This document shows positions 31,861-38,681 of a stretch of 64,000 nucleotides of DNA, one piece after another. Within the stretch, counting starts at the first letter, position 1; each line of letters opens with the position of its first letter. The stretch lies in NCBI RefSeq assembly GCF_000737325.1, contig NZ_CP011125.1, positions 4,712,001 to 4,776,000 of the forward strand. Direction: 5' to 3'. This DNA comes from Sandaracinus amylolyticus. GTDB taxonomy: Bacteria; Myxococcota_A; Polyangia; Polyangiales; Sandaracinaceae. The position numbers were made by a program, and so were the translations under genes. The notes under the pieces are model-generated. The model did not search any database and was not told the origin of the DNA. It worked only from the letters and a program-made list of their open reading frames with translations.

Positions 31861-32784
31861 GTGCGTTGGCTCGCTCGGAGCTCGATCCTCCTCCTGCTGG
31901 TGCTCGTCCAGCCTGGTTGCGGAGACGACGACGGCGCCGTCCCGACGGACGCCGGGCTGATGGACGCGGCGTTTCCGCGCGACGCTGCGTCGCCGACGGA
32001 TGCAGCGCCCGCTGGCGATGCGAGCGATCACGACGGCGGCGCGGATCCCGCCGAGTGCACGTCGGACGAGGACTGCTCGAACGCCGACGTGTGCGACGGA
32101 ATCGAGCGCTGCGTCGACGAGGCATGCGTGCCGGGCGCCCAGCTCGGATGCTTCGACGGCGCCGAGTGCAGCTTCGACCTCTGCGAACCGTCGAGCGGCT
32201 GTGCGATGGTCGCGCCCGACACCGACGCGGACGGCGCGGACGACTGCAACGACTGCGCACCTGCCGATCCCGACGTGCGCCCGGGCGCGCTCGACGTCTG
32301 CAACGACCGCGACGACGACTGCGACCTCGCGATCGACGAAGACGGCATCGACGTGTACTTCGCCGACTGCGACGACGATGGCCACGCGCCGCGCGACGCG
32401 ACGACGTACACCGGCTGCGCTGCGCCCGATCCGGCGACGACCGGCTGCGGCGCTGCCGGCGCGGCGTGGATCACGAACGCGCCGAGCGACCCGTCGTACG
32501 ACTGCGACGACACCGACGCGCGCGCTCACTCGGGCCAGTCGGAGCTGTTCGCGTCGCCGCTGCTCCGGCACGTGACCGGCCTCGAGTTCGACTTCGACTG
32601 CGACGGCAGGATCACGTTCGAGAGCACGGCATCCGGGGAGTGCGCGAGCGTCGGGACCGGCTGCGAGCACACGCCCGGCTGGGCCACCGGCGTGCCCGTG
32701 TGCGGCGCGGAGGGCTCGTTCGTCGTGGGCTGCGACGCGGCATGCGGCGAGCGCCTGGAGATGCGTGTGCAGCGATGTCGCTGA
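31861..32784 (+). CDS. MopE-like Cys/Asp-rich lipoprotein (paralogue 1)
   Basis: 307 residues from a GTG at 31861. The N-terminal signal ends with lipobox QPGC. An Asp/Ala-rich spacer (~25-65) leads to Cys-rich repeats: CTSDEDCSNADVCDGIERC, then DADGADDCNDCAPADPDVRPGA (split here as DADGADDC, NDCAPADPD) and NDRDDDCDLAIDE. These are the putative metal-binding (MopE) motif, a likely Ca2+ or copper binder. The C-terminal ~75 residues (FDFDCDG to RVQRC) are shared with the paralogue at 35127. It is secreted and surface-attached. It starts a set of lipoproteins around the peptide-modification genes. Confidence 0.82.
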   Translation: MRWLARSSILLLLVLVQPGCGDDDGAVPTDAGLMDAAFPRDAASPTDAAPAGDASDHDGGADPAECTSDEDCSNADVCDGIERCVDEACVPGAQLGCFDGAECSFDLCEPSSGCAMVAPDTDADGADDCNDCAPADPDVRPGALDVCNDRDDDCDLAIDEDGIDVYFADCDDDGHAPRDATTYTGCAAPDPATTGCGAAGAAWITNAPSDPSYDCDDTDARAHSGQSELFASPLLRHVTGLEFDFDCDGRITFESTASGECASVGTGCEHTPGWATGVPVCGAEGSFVVGCDAACGERLEMRVQRCR

Positions 32785-32896
32785 CTTCCCTGCGACGGTG
32801 TGAGCAGATTCGTCGCTCGGCACTGGATCCGGCGTAGCTCCCGTGCTTCCCTGATGGGGAGCTCGAATCGGCGGGATTCGCGCTCGGGAGGCCGTG

Positions 32897-35041
32897 ATGT
32901 CGGGGCGACCGGAGCAGCGTGGACGGAAGAATGGCTGGTGGCTGCGCGCGTCGAGCGCTGCGTTGCTCGTCGGATGCTTCGGCGCTCCCGACGCGGGGGA
33001 CCCAACGATCGACCCGCCCGTCGCGCCGCTGCCAGTCGTCGCGCTGATCGAGGGTGAGTACGACGGTCACGAGCTCACGTTCCGCACGCTCGAGCTCGAC
33101 GAAAGCGAGCAGCTCGACGGCGTGGTCACGGCGCCGCTCGTCGACATCCCTTCGCGCTCGTGCACCACCGCGACGTGCACCGGCGGAAGCTACGTCGCGT
33201 TCTCCAACGTCGCGGGTGGCCGTGCGACGGTCACTCACGGCACGGCGGTCGGCACGTGGGACCCCACGCTCTGCGGTGCCGCCCCCGTGAGCCCGACGTC
33301 CGGCGTGTGCCAGCAGGTCCGGCTCCGGAACCTCTACGCGACGCAGATCGAGCGCGCGTACGCCGAGCTGATCTCGATCACGCCGACCGGTGCGACGACC
33401 AGCGTCAGCGTGCCCGCGCAGCCGTTCGCGGCGGTCCCCGATTTCTCGCTCGCGCCTGCGGTCAGCAACGGTCTCTGGCGCTTCGGAGAGATCGGGCGCA
33501 ACGGCACCGCGACCACGAGCCCGACGACGCACTGGGTCTTCCACGGTGCGACGCCGCCGGGAACGGAGCTCACGTTCCGCTTCCTCGTGCAGGTGCGCGG
33601 GCACCTGGTGTCCCCGACGCGTCGCGCGAGCGTCGTCGGGAACGACGACCCCGCGACGGACTATCCGGCGCGCACCGCTGGCGCGACGGTCGGCGCATCG
33701 TCGATCGACATGTCCGCGGACGGCCGCTACGTCGTGTACACGACCGCGTCTTCGTCGCTGCACGGCCAGACGGGCGGTCAGTACGTCGTCCGCCACGACA
33801 TGACGACGGGCGAGAGCGCTGTCGTCGAGCGCATCGACGGGACCGACACGATCGCGACCGGCTGCACGTCGACGAACCCGAGCATCTCCGATGATGGGAA
33901 TCGCATCGCGTTCGAGAGCTCGGGCTGCGATCTCGTCGGGCTGGGCGCGACGAGCACGACCCAGGTCTACGTGCGCGACGTCGCCGCGCGGACGACCACG
34001 CTCGCGAGCGCCGACACCGCAGGTGGGTACGCGAACCAGGCTGCGACGAGCGCGCAAATCAGCGGGAACGGCCAGGTCGTGGTATTCCAGAGCAACGCGT
34101 TCGATCTCGTGGCGGGCACGCCCGCGTTCGAGTTCTTCGGGTTCCCGCTGTTCCGTCTGTGCGTCGACGCGTATCGCCGCGACCTCGCCGGGGGGACCAC
34201 GACGCACGTGAGCGGACGCGCGGGCACGGCGCCCAACGCGGTCGCCGGATTCGCCGGCTGGGATGCCGCGAACGCCGGCGAAGCGCCCGACGTGAGCGCG
34301 GATGGAAGCGCCGTGGTCTTCCGCGGCTCGTGGGCGACCCTCGTGACGGGCGACACCAACAACGCGTCGGACGTCTACGTCTACCGCCACGGCGGCGCGA
34401 CGACGAACGTCCATCGCGTCAGCCTCCGCCACAACAACACGCAGCTCAGTGCAGCGTCGGATCACCCGTCGATCTCCGCGGACGGCGCGTTCATCGCGTT
34501 CTCGTCGCTCGCGACGAACGTCTCGACGGGGACGCCGACGACGAGCGGCACTCGCCACGTCTATCGCCGCTCGTCGGCGAGCGGCGCGACGGCGAGTCGG
34601 ACCGTCGAGCGCGTGACGGTGAGCCCGACCGAGGTGAACGGGACGGGTCCGTCGTTCGCGTCGCCGTGGCCGTCGCTCTCCCGCAACGGCCGCTTCGTCG
34701 GGTTCTGGAGCAGCTACACGAACCTCGCGTCGACGAGCTCGTTCCTCGTGAGCGGTACGCAGTACTACGTCTGCGACATGGGCTCGGCGGCGATCGAGCT
34801 CGAGCGTTGTTTCGTCGCGAGCACGTTCCAGCCGACGGCGACGAGCGCTTTCAGCATCCTCGGCGGTGCCACGGTCGGCGCGGGGCGCACCGCGATGGCG
34901 TGCGGCGACGAGGAGGAGGCCTGCTACGTCGCGTATCAGACCAATGGTGCCGGCTGGGCCGCCGTCGCGACGAGCGACCTCCAGGTGTTCGTGAGCCCGG
35001 TGAGCGATCCCCGCGCGCAGCTGCCCGCGCCCTCGCGCTGA
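32897..35041 (+). CDS. PD40 beta-propeller lipoprotein with novel N-terminal domain (paralogue A)
   Basis: 714 residues; the ATG at 32897 has GGGAGG 8 bases upstream. A GTG one codon earlier is possible. The signal peptide ends in lipobox LLVGC. Residues ~45-250 are a domain I do not recognise, shared with the paralogue at 38682: LVDIPS, CTGG, YVAFSNVAG, ERAYAEL, FRFGE and FTFRFLVQVRG-like elements. Residues ~260-710 hold WD40/PD40 blades: DMSADGRYVVYTTASSS, SISDDGNRIAFESSG, QISGNGQVVVFQSNA, DVSADGSAVVFRGS, SISADGAFIAFSSLA. The protein is outer-surface or periplasmic. Its role in the peptide cluster is unknown, but the same type is repeated in it. Confidence 0.82.
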   Translation: MSGRPEQRGRKNGWWLRASSAALLVGCFGAPDAGDPTIDPPVAPLPVVALIEGEYDGHELTFRTLELDESEQLDGVVTAPLVDIPSRSCTTATCTGGSYVAFSNVAGGRATVTHGTAVGTWDPTLCGAAPVSPTSGVCQQVRLRNLYATQIERAYAELISITPTGATTSVSVPAQPFAAVPDFSLAPAVSNGLWRFGEIGRNGTATTSPTTHWVFHGATPPGTELTFRFLVQVRGHLVSPTRRASVVGNDDPATDYPARTAGATVGASSIDMSADGRYVVYTTASSSLHGQTGGQYVVRHDMTTGESAVVERIDGTDTIATGCTSTNPSISDDGNRIAFESSGCDLVGLGATSTTQVYVRDVAARTTTLASADTAGGYANQAATSAQISGNGQVVVFQSNAFDLVAGTPAFEFFGFPLFRLCVDAYRRDLAGGTTTHVSGRAGTAPNAVAGFAGWDAANAGEAPDVSADGSAVVFRGSWATLVTGDTNNASDVYVYRHGGATTNVHRVSLRHNNTQLSAASDHPSISADGAFIAFSSLATNVSTGTPTTSGTRHVYRRSSASGATASRTVERVTVSPTEVNGTGPSFASPWPSLSRNGRFVGFWSSYTNLASTSSFLVSGTQYYVCDMGSAAIELERCFVASTFQPTATSAFSILGGATVGAGRTAMACGDEEEACYVAYQTNGAGWAAVATSDLQVFVSPVSDPRAQLPAPSR

Positions 35042-35126
35042 GCGGGCCACACGGATCACGCGGGCCCGCCCGCGTCTGCTACATCGTCGCTGCTTCGACT
35101 GACGTCGCAACGCCGAGGGAGGCCCC

Positions 35127-36086
35127 ATGTCGATCCGCACGCCAATCGTTCTCGCCGCGCTTCTCGCTCTCATCGCCGGCTGTGGAGACGACGACGCGCC
35201 CGCCACGCCCGACGGAGGGGCGGACGCCGGCGCGGTCGACGCCGCGCTCCCCCTCGACTCGGGTCCCGTCGACGCGGGATCCGACGACGCAGGCCCCAGC
35301 GACGGCGGGGGCACGGACAGCGGCTTCGACGGCGGCCCCTTCGACGGCGGCGGCTTCTGCACGACGGACGCCGAGTGCCAGAACGCCGATCGCTGCGATG
35401 GTGAGGAGCAGTGCGTCGACGGGATGTGCGCACCGTCCGAAGCGCCTCTGACGTGCGACGACCTCATGGACTGCACGACCGACAGCTGCGACGCAGCCAC
35501 GGGATGCGTCTACACGCCCGTCGACGGTGACGGCGACGGCGACGGCGCGTGCACCGACTGCAACGACGCAGACCCGCTGCGCCACTCGGGTGCGACCGAG
35601 GCGTGCGACGCCGAGGACAACGACTGTGACGACGCGATCGACGAGATGCTCACCGGCACGTTCTATCCCGACTGCGACGGCGACGGCTGGGCCGTGGAGT
35701 CCGCGCCGAGCGTCGATGGCTGCACCGCCCCGACGCCGGGTGCGACCGGCTGCACGACCGCCTCGCCCGTGTGGACGTCGCGGCCGCCGCAGTTCGACGA
35801 TTTCGACTGCGCCGATGGCGACACGCGAGCGCACACGGGGGTGACCGGGTTCTTCACGACGCCGGCGGTCGACGGGATCGTCGCGTTCGACTTCGACTGC
35901 GACTACAGCGAGACGCCGCAGTACGAAGCTCAGGGCTCGTGCGTCGGCTCGGCCGGAGCGTGCACCACGACGACGGGCTGGCAGTCCGCGACCGTTCCCG
36001 CGTGCGGCGCGTCGGCGGCGTTCATCGCGAGCTGCTCGGCGGCGTGTGCGCCGGTGATCGAGACGCGCACGCAGGGCTGCCGCTGA
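35127..36086 (+). CDS. MopE-like Cys/Asp-rich lipoprotein (paralogue 2), overlapping B2 gene
   Basis: 319 residues; ATG at 35127 with GGGAGG upstream. Lipobox IAGC, then a DAG/DGG spacer. Cys-rich part: CTTDAECQNADRCDGEEQC, then DGDGDGACTDCNDADP and EDNDCDDAIDE. The last repeats match the MopE metal-binding motif. The C-terminal domain (FDFDCDYSE to TQGCR) is paralogous to that of the gene at 31861. The stop overlaps the possible start of the lasso-B2-like gene, so this lipoprotein appears coupled to peptide processing, an unusual arrangement. Confidence 0.82.
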   Translation: MSIRTPIVLAALLALIAGCGDDDAPATPDGGADAGAVDAALPLDSGPVDAGSDDAGPSDGGGTDSGFDGGPFDGGGFCTTDAECQNADRCDGEEQCVDGMCAPSEAPLTCDDLMDCTTDSCDAATGCVYTPVDGDGDGDGACTDCNDADPLRHSGATEACDAEDNDCDDAIDEMLTGTFYPDCDGDGWAVESAPSVDGCTAPTPGATGCTTASPVWTSRPPQFDDFDCADGDTRAHTGVTGFFTTPAVDGIVAFDFDCDYSETPQYEAQGSCVGSAGACTTTTGWQSATVPACGASAAFIASCSAACAPVIETRTQGCR

Positions 36087-36118
36087 TCGCGAAGGCCGTC
36101 CGGCGCGCCCGGTGCGCA

Positions 36119-36487
36119 GTGCGCTACGTCGCGCTGCGCATCGAGCTCGCGCACCGCTACCGCTCGGACCCGCTCGACGCGCTGCTCACCTCGCTCGATG
36201 GCTCGTCGCGACGCGTGCCCGCGACGCGAGAAGACGTCGCAGAAGCCATCAGGCTCGGAGAGCGGGTCGCGCGCCACTGGCCGGTCGGGTCGGACACGTG
36301 CCTCTTCCGAGCGCTCGCGCGGTACGCGCTGCTCCACGAAGCGGGGCACGCGCCGCGTTTCGTGATGGGGATCGACGAGGACGACGTCGCGAAAGGCCAC
36401 GCGTGGGTCGAGCTCGCAGGCGTGCCGTTCCTCGAGCCTCGATCACCGCGCTTCCGGCGCACGCTCGAGCACCCGCCGCGCGCGTGA
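36119..36487 (+). CDS. Lasso peptide biosynthesis B2-like protein (transglutaminase-like leader peptidase)
   Basis: 122 residues from the GTG at 36119. Alternatively, a CTG at 36083 overlapping the MopE-like stop would add 12 residues, giving 134. The conserved PF13471 features are present: Cys nucleophile in DTCLFRALARYALL (C61), the GHAPRFVMG strand, and the catalytic His in GHAWVELAG (H94). In lasso peptide pathways the B2 protein cuts the leader off the precursor with help from a B1/PqqD-like chaperone. Its 3' end overlaps the convergent nucleotidyltransferase gene by 45 bases. No lasso cyclase is nearby, so its substrate may not be a lasso peptide. Start uncertain, family assignment good. 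Confidence 0.85.
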   Translation: MRYVALRIELAHRYRSDPLDALLTSLDGSSRRVPATREDVAEAIRLGERVARHWPVGSDTCLFRALARYALLHEAGHAPRFVMGIDEDDVAKGHAWVELAGVPFLEPRSPRFRRTLEHPPRA

Positions 36488-37294
36488 CGCGAGACCCCGC
36501 GCGAGATGCGCGCCGAGCGAGCGCATGCCTGCGGGGAGCGAACGATTGAGCGCGTGGAGCGCGGGCACGGCGAGCGGCGCGTTGCCCGCGTGCGTCGCGA
36601 GCCAGAGCTCGGCGCTGCGTGCGACCAGCGCGCCCACGCGATCTCGGGGCAGCCTGGAGAGGACGTGCGCGGCGAACTCGTCGCCGCGGCGTGATGCAAG
36701 CGTAAGCGCGTACCGCGCCGCGCGCGCGAGCCCCCGCTCGAGGAGGTGCGACGCGACGTCGTCGGGCCGCATCGGGAGCGCGCGCGCGACGACCGCGAAG
36801 TCGCGTAGATGTCGCCGGTCGTGCGCGTTCGACCGGTTCCGCGCGAAGTGCGCCACGAGATGCGCGTAGAAGTCGTGGCGCTCGAGCATCCGGACCGGCC
36901 GTCCGAAGAGCGAGGACGCATCCGCCGCGCGCTCGACGAGATCGTCCGTATCGAGACGGAAGAGCTCGGGCTCGACCAGCGCCGTGTGGAGATCGAGGTC
37001 GAGCCGGAGATCTCTCGCGCGCAGCGTGGTCGCGACGGGGGAGCGCGCGATCTCTTCGAGCCCCGCGGCCGCGAGCGCGCGCTCCGCGACTCGCCGGTCG
37101 CGAGGCCTGACGAGGATGTCGACGTCCGACATCGGGCGCGGGGGCGCGCCCGATCCTTCCGAGAGCGCGGAGAGCACGACGCCCTTCAGAGCGACCGGCA
37201 CGACGCCCACGACCGAGAGCGCGTCGGCGGCGCGCGCAAGGAGCTCGCGGCCCGCGACCACGGTCATCGCCGCAGCGATTTCGCGCTCGTCCAT
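36443..37294 (-). CDS. Nucleotidyltransferase family protein (NTP_transf_5), RiPP-cluster type
   Basis: 283 residues from the ATG at 37294. The family motif is RPMSDVDILVRP (Asp-x-Asp metal site) preceded by VVPVALKGVVL. A helical, Arg-rich remainder follows. PF14907 proteins are uncharacterised as far as I know, but they recur in lasso-peptide and PqqD-type peptide clusters together with HprK-like kinases, B2 proteins and PqqD, all of which are present here. It may add a nucleotide to the peptide or another protein. It is divergent from the precursor gene across ~54 bases and convergent with the B2 gene. Confidence 0.82.
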   Translation of the reverse strand: MDEREIAAAMTVVAGRELLARAADALSVVGVVPVALKGVVLSALSEGSGAPPRPMSDVDILVRPRDRRVAERALAAAGLEEIARSPVATTLRARDLRLDLDLHTALVEPELFRLDTDDLVERAADASSLFGRPVRMLERHDFYAHLVAHFARNRSNAHDRRHLRDFAVVARALPMRPDDVASHLLERGLARAARYALTLASRRGDEFAAHVLSRLPRDRVGALVARSAELWLATHAGNAPLAVPALHALNRSLPAGMRSLGAHLARGLASRARRVLERAPEAR

Positions 37295-37310
37295 CGAACG
37301 ATTGCCTCTC

Positions 37311-37339
37311 TTGACACAACTACGGGGTCCATGCAGAAC
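37311..37339 (+). promoter_or_regulatory. Candidate promoter for the precursor peptide gene
   Basis: TTGACA (37311-37316, a perfect -35) is followed after 17 bases by CAGAAC (37334-37339, three matches to -10). TTGACA is rare in such GC-rich DNA. It would start transcription near 37346, about at the ATG at 37349, so the transcript would be almost leaderless. That makes the -10 assignment doubtful. Confidence 0.25.
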
Positions 37340-37348
37340 GGGGCGACG

Positions 37349-37522
37349 ATGCGCGAGGGGAAGAAGGCGGAGGAGCGCCGCGCGGCGCAGGACGCCCAGG
37401 CTCAGCCGACCGGTCGCAGGGCGTACGAGTCGCCGCGGATCGAGCGCCGCATTCCGATCGCTTCGAACACGCTGCAACCGACCTCGGGCACCGAGGACAT
37501 CTTCGGTCCCGGCGAGGAGTGA
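37349..37522 (+). CDS. Candidate RiPP precursor peptide (57 residues)
   Basis: 57 residues from the ATG at 37349; an ATG at 37331 would give 63. It is charged and hydrophilic, has no Cys, and has no membrane segment. Residues 26-31 read Y-E-S-P-R-I, matching the YxxPxL leader element read by PqqD-type chaperones in lasso systems, with Ile for Leu. Fifteen residues after the Tyr is Thr41, the position of the Thr two before the core in the consensus YxxPxLxxxGxxxxxT. That would give a 15-residue core, QPTSGTEDIFGPGEE, with Glu7 and Asp8. The consensus Gly is replaced by Ile35. It sits four bases ahead of the radical SAM gene and diverges from a PF14907 gene. The Gly-free start (Gln1) and missing cyclase argue against a standard lasso peptide. 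Confidence 0.55.
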   Translation: MREGKKAEERRAAQDAQAQPTGRRAYESPRIERRIPIASNTLQPTSGTEDIFGPGEE

Positions 37523-37526
37523 GCGG

Positions 37527-38579
37527 GTGCAGCGCGTCGGGCTGCACCTGACGGACCGCTGCCAGCTCGACTGCGATCACTGCCTGCGTGACCCGGGCGC
37601 GCAGCCGGTCGACCTTCCGTTGTCGACGATCGCGGCCGTGCTCGCCGAGGCCGCCTCCGAGTTCGGGATCCGGCACGTCTCGCTGACGGGCGGCGAGCCG
37701 ACGTTGCACCCCGAGCTCCCCGCGATCCTCGATCTCGCGGTCGCGTACGGCATGCGCTGGGACATGGTCTCGAACGGCCGCCGATTCGACCGTGTCGCCT
37801 GCTGGCTCGACGAAGTGCCGGCGCGACGAGATGCGTGTCGGTGGATCGCGTTGAGCCTCGATGGCGCCAGCGACGCCACGCACGACTCTCTCCGCGGCGC
37901 CGGGCAGCGACGCGAGGTGCTGAGCGCAGCGTCCGTCGCCGTCGCGCTCGGCGTGCCGTTCGGGATCACGACCACGGTCCACGCGCGAAACGTCGACGAG
38001 CTCGAGGCGATCGCCGAAGAGGCCGAGGCGCTCGGTGCCGGATGGGTCCGATTCGGCGCGATGCAGGCGACCGGCACACCGCTCGACGACGAGCTTCGCC
38101 TCGAGCCGGACGAGTGGCGCATCGTGGACGCGCGGGTGCGAGCGCTGCGCGCGCGCCGGTCCATCCCCGTGCTGACGACCACGGGTTGGCCGTCGGCGGA
38201 CGAGCCCGGCGCACTGTGCGGTCCGCTCCGCGGTGACACCCTGCACGTCGACGTGCACGGCCGGCTGACGCTCTGCTGCCTGCACTCCCAGGTCCCGCAC
38301 CAGGGTGTCGATCCGAGCGTCGCCGGCGACGTCGCGAGTGGGCTGCGCCTCGTCCGTGGAGCGCTCGCCGAGATCCAACGGAAAGCGATCCTCGCTCGCG
38401 CCGCGGATGACGATGCGGGCCCTTGGCGCCACCACGCCTGCAACTCGTGCCTGCGGCGGTTCGGCCGCCCTCACTGGTCGGTCGATGGCCGTGATGGACC
38501 GTCCGCCGAGCGGCCACGTTGGCGGGGTGCGCTACACCGCGTCAGGAGCGCGAAGCGCTCGCTTCCGGTGGCGCGCTGA
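37527..38579 (+). CDS. Radical SAM enzyme with SPASM-like C-terminal Cys motifs
   Basis: 350 residues from a GTG at 37527. Cluster motif: CQLDCDHC (C12, C16, C19), followed by TGGEPTLHPEL (SAM-binding). The fold continues with SLDGASDATHDS. The C-terminal part has further Cys residues: C231 (ALCGPL), C250-C251 (LTLCCLHS), C305 and C308 (ACNSCLRRF). These resemble the auxiliary-cluster ligands of SPASM/Twitch enzymes that modify peptides. It lies 4 bases after the candidate precursor, so it is likely to act on that peptide. The reaction cannot be told from the sequence. Length and motifs are typical of peptide-modifying radical SAM proteins. Confidence 0.85.
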   Translation: MQRVGLHLTDRCQLDCDHCLRDPGAQPVDLPLSTIAAVLAEAASEFGIRHVSLTGGEPTLHPELPAILDLAVAYGMRWDMVSNGRRFDRVACWLDEVPARRDACRWIALSLDGASDATHDSLRGAGQRREVLSAASVAVALGVPFGITTTVHARNVDELEAIAEEAEALGAGWVRFGAMQATGTPLDDELRLEPDEWRIVDARVRALRARRSIPVLTTTGWPSADEPGALCGPLRGDTLHVDVHGRLTLCCLHSQVPHQGVDPSVAGDVASGLRLVRGALAEIQRKAILARAADDDAGPWRHHACNSCLRRFGRPHWSVDGRDGPSAERPRWRGALHRVRSAKRSLPVAR

Positions 38580-38626
38580 GCACGCGCGCAGGCCGGGAAC
38601 ACCCTGCATCGAATTTTCTGTGAACG

Positions 38627-38635
38627 TGTTATGCT
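38627..38635 (+). promoter_or_regulatory. Candidate extended -10 promoter before the second PD40 gene
   Basis: TGTTATGCT is an extended -10 (TG-n-TATGCT) in an unusually AT-rich stretch (38610-38635). No good -35 is seen. The transcript would begin near 38642, 40 bases before the ATG at 38682, leaving room for the GGAGGGAGA ribosome site. It would drive the PD40, PqqD and HprK-like genes separately from the radical SAM gene. Confidence 0.35.
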
Positions 38636-38681
38636 GGCGTGCAACTGGGGTTGGGTACCGGAGCGCCGGAGGGAGAATCGC

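Noticed and set aside
36083-36118. CTG start of the B2 gene overlapping the MopE-like stop
   Set aside because: CTG starts are rare; the GTG at 36119 was taken as the listed start, with the CTG kept as an alternative.
37349-37522. Core peptide starting at Gly47 (GTEDIFGPGEE)
   Set aside because: That core would have no acid at positions 7-9 for a ring; a start at Gln43 fits the leader spacing better.
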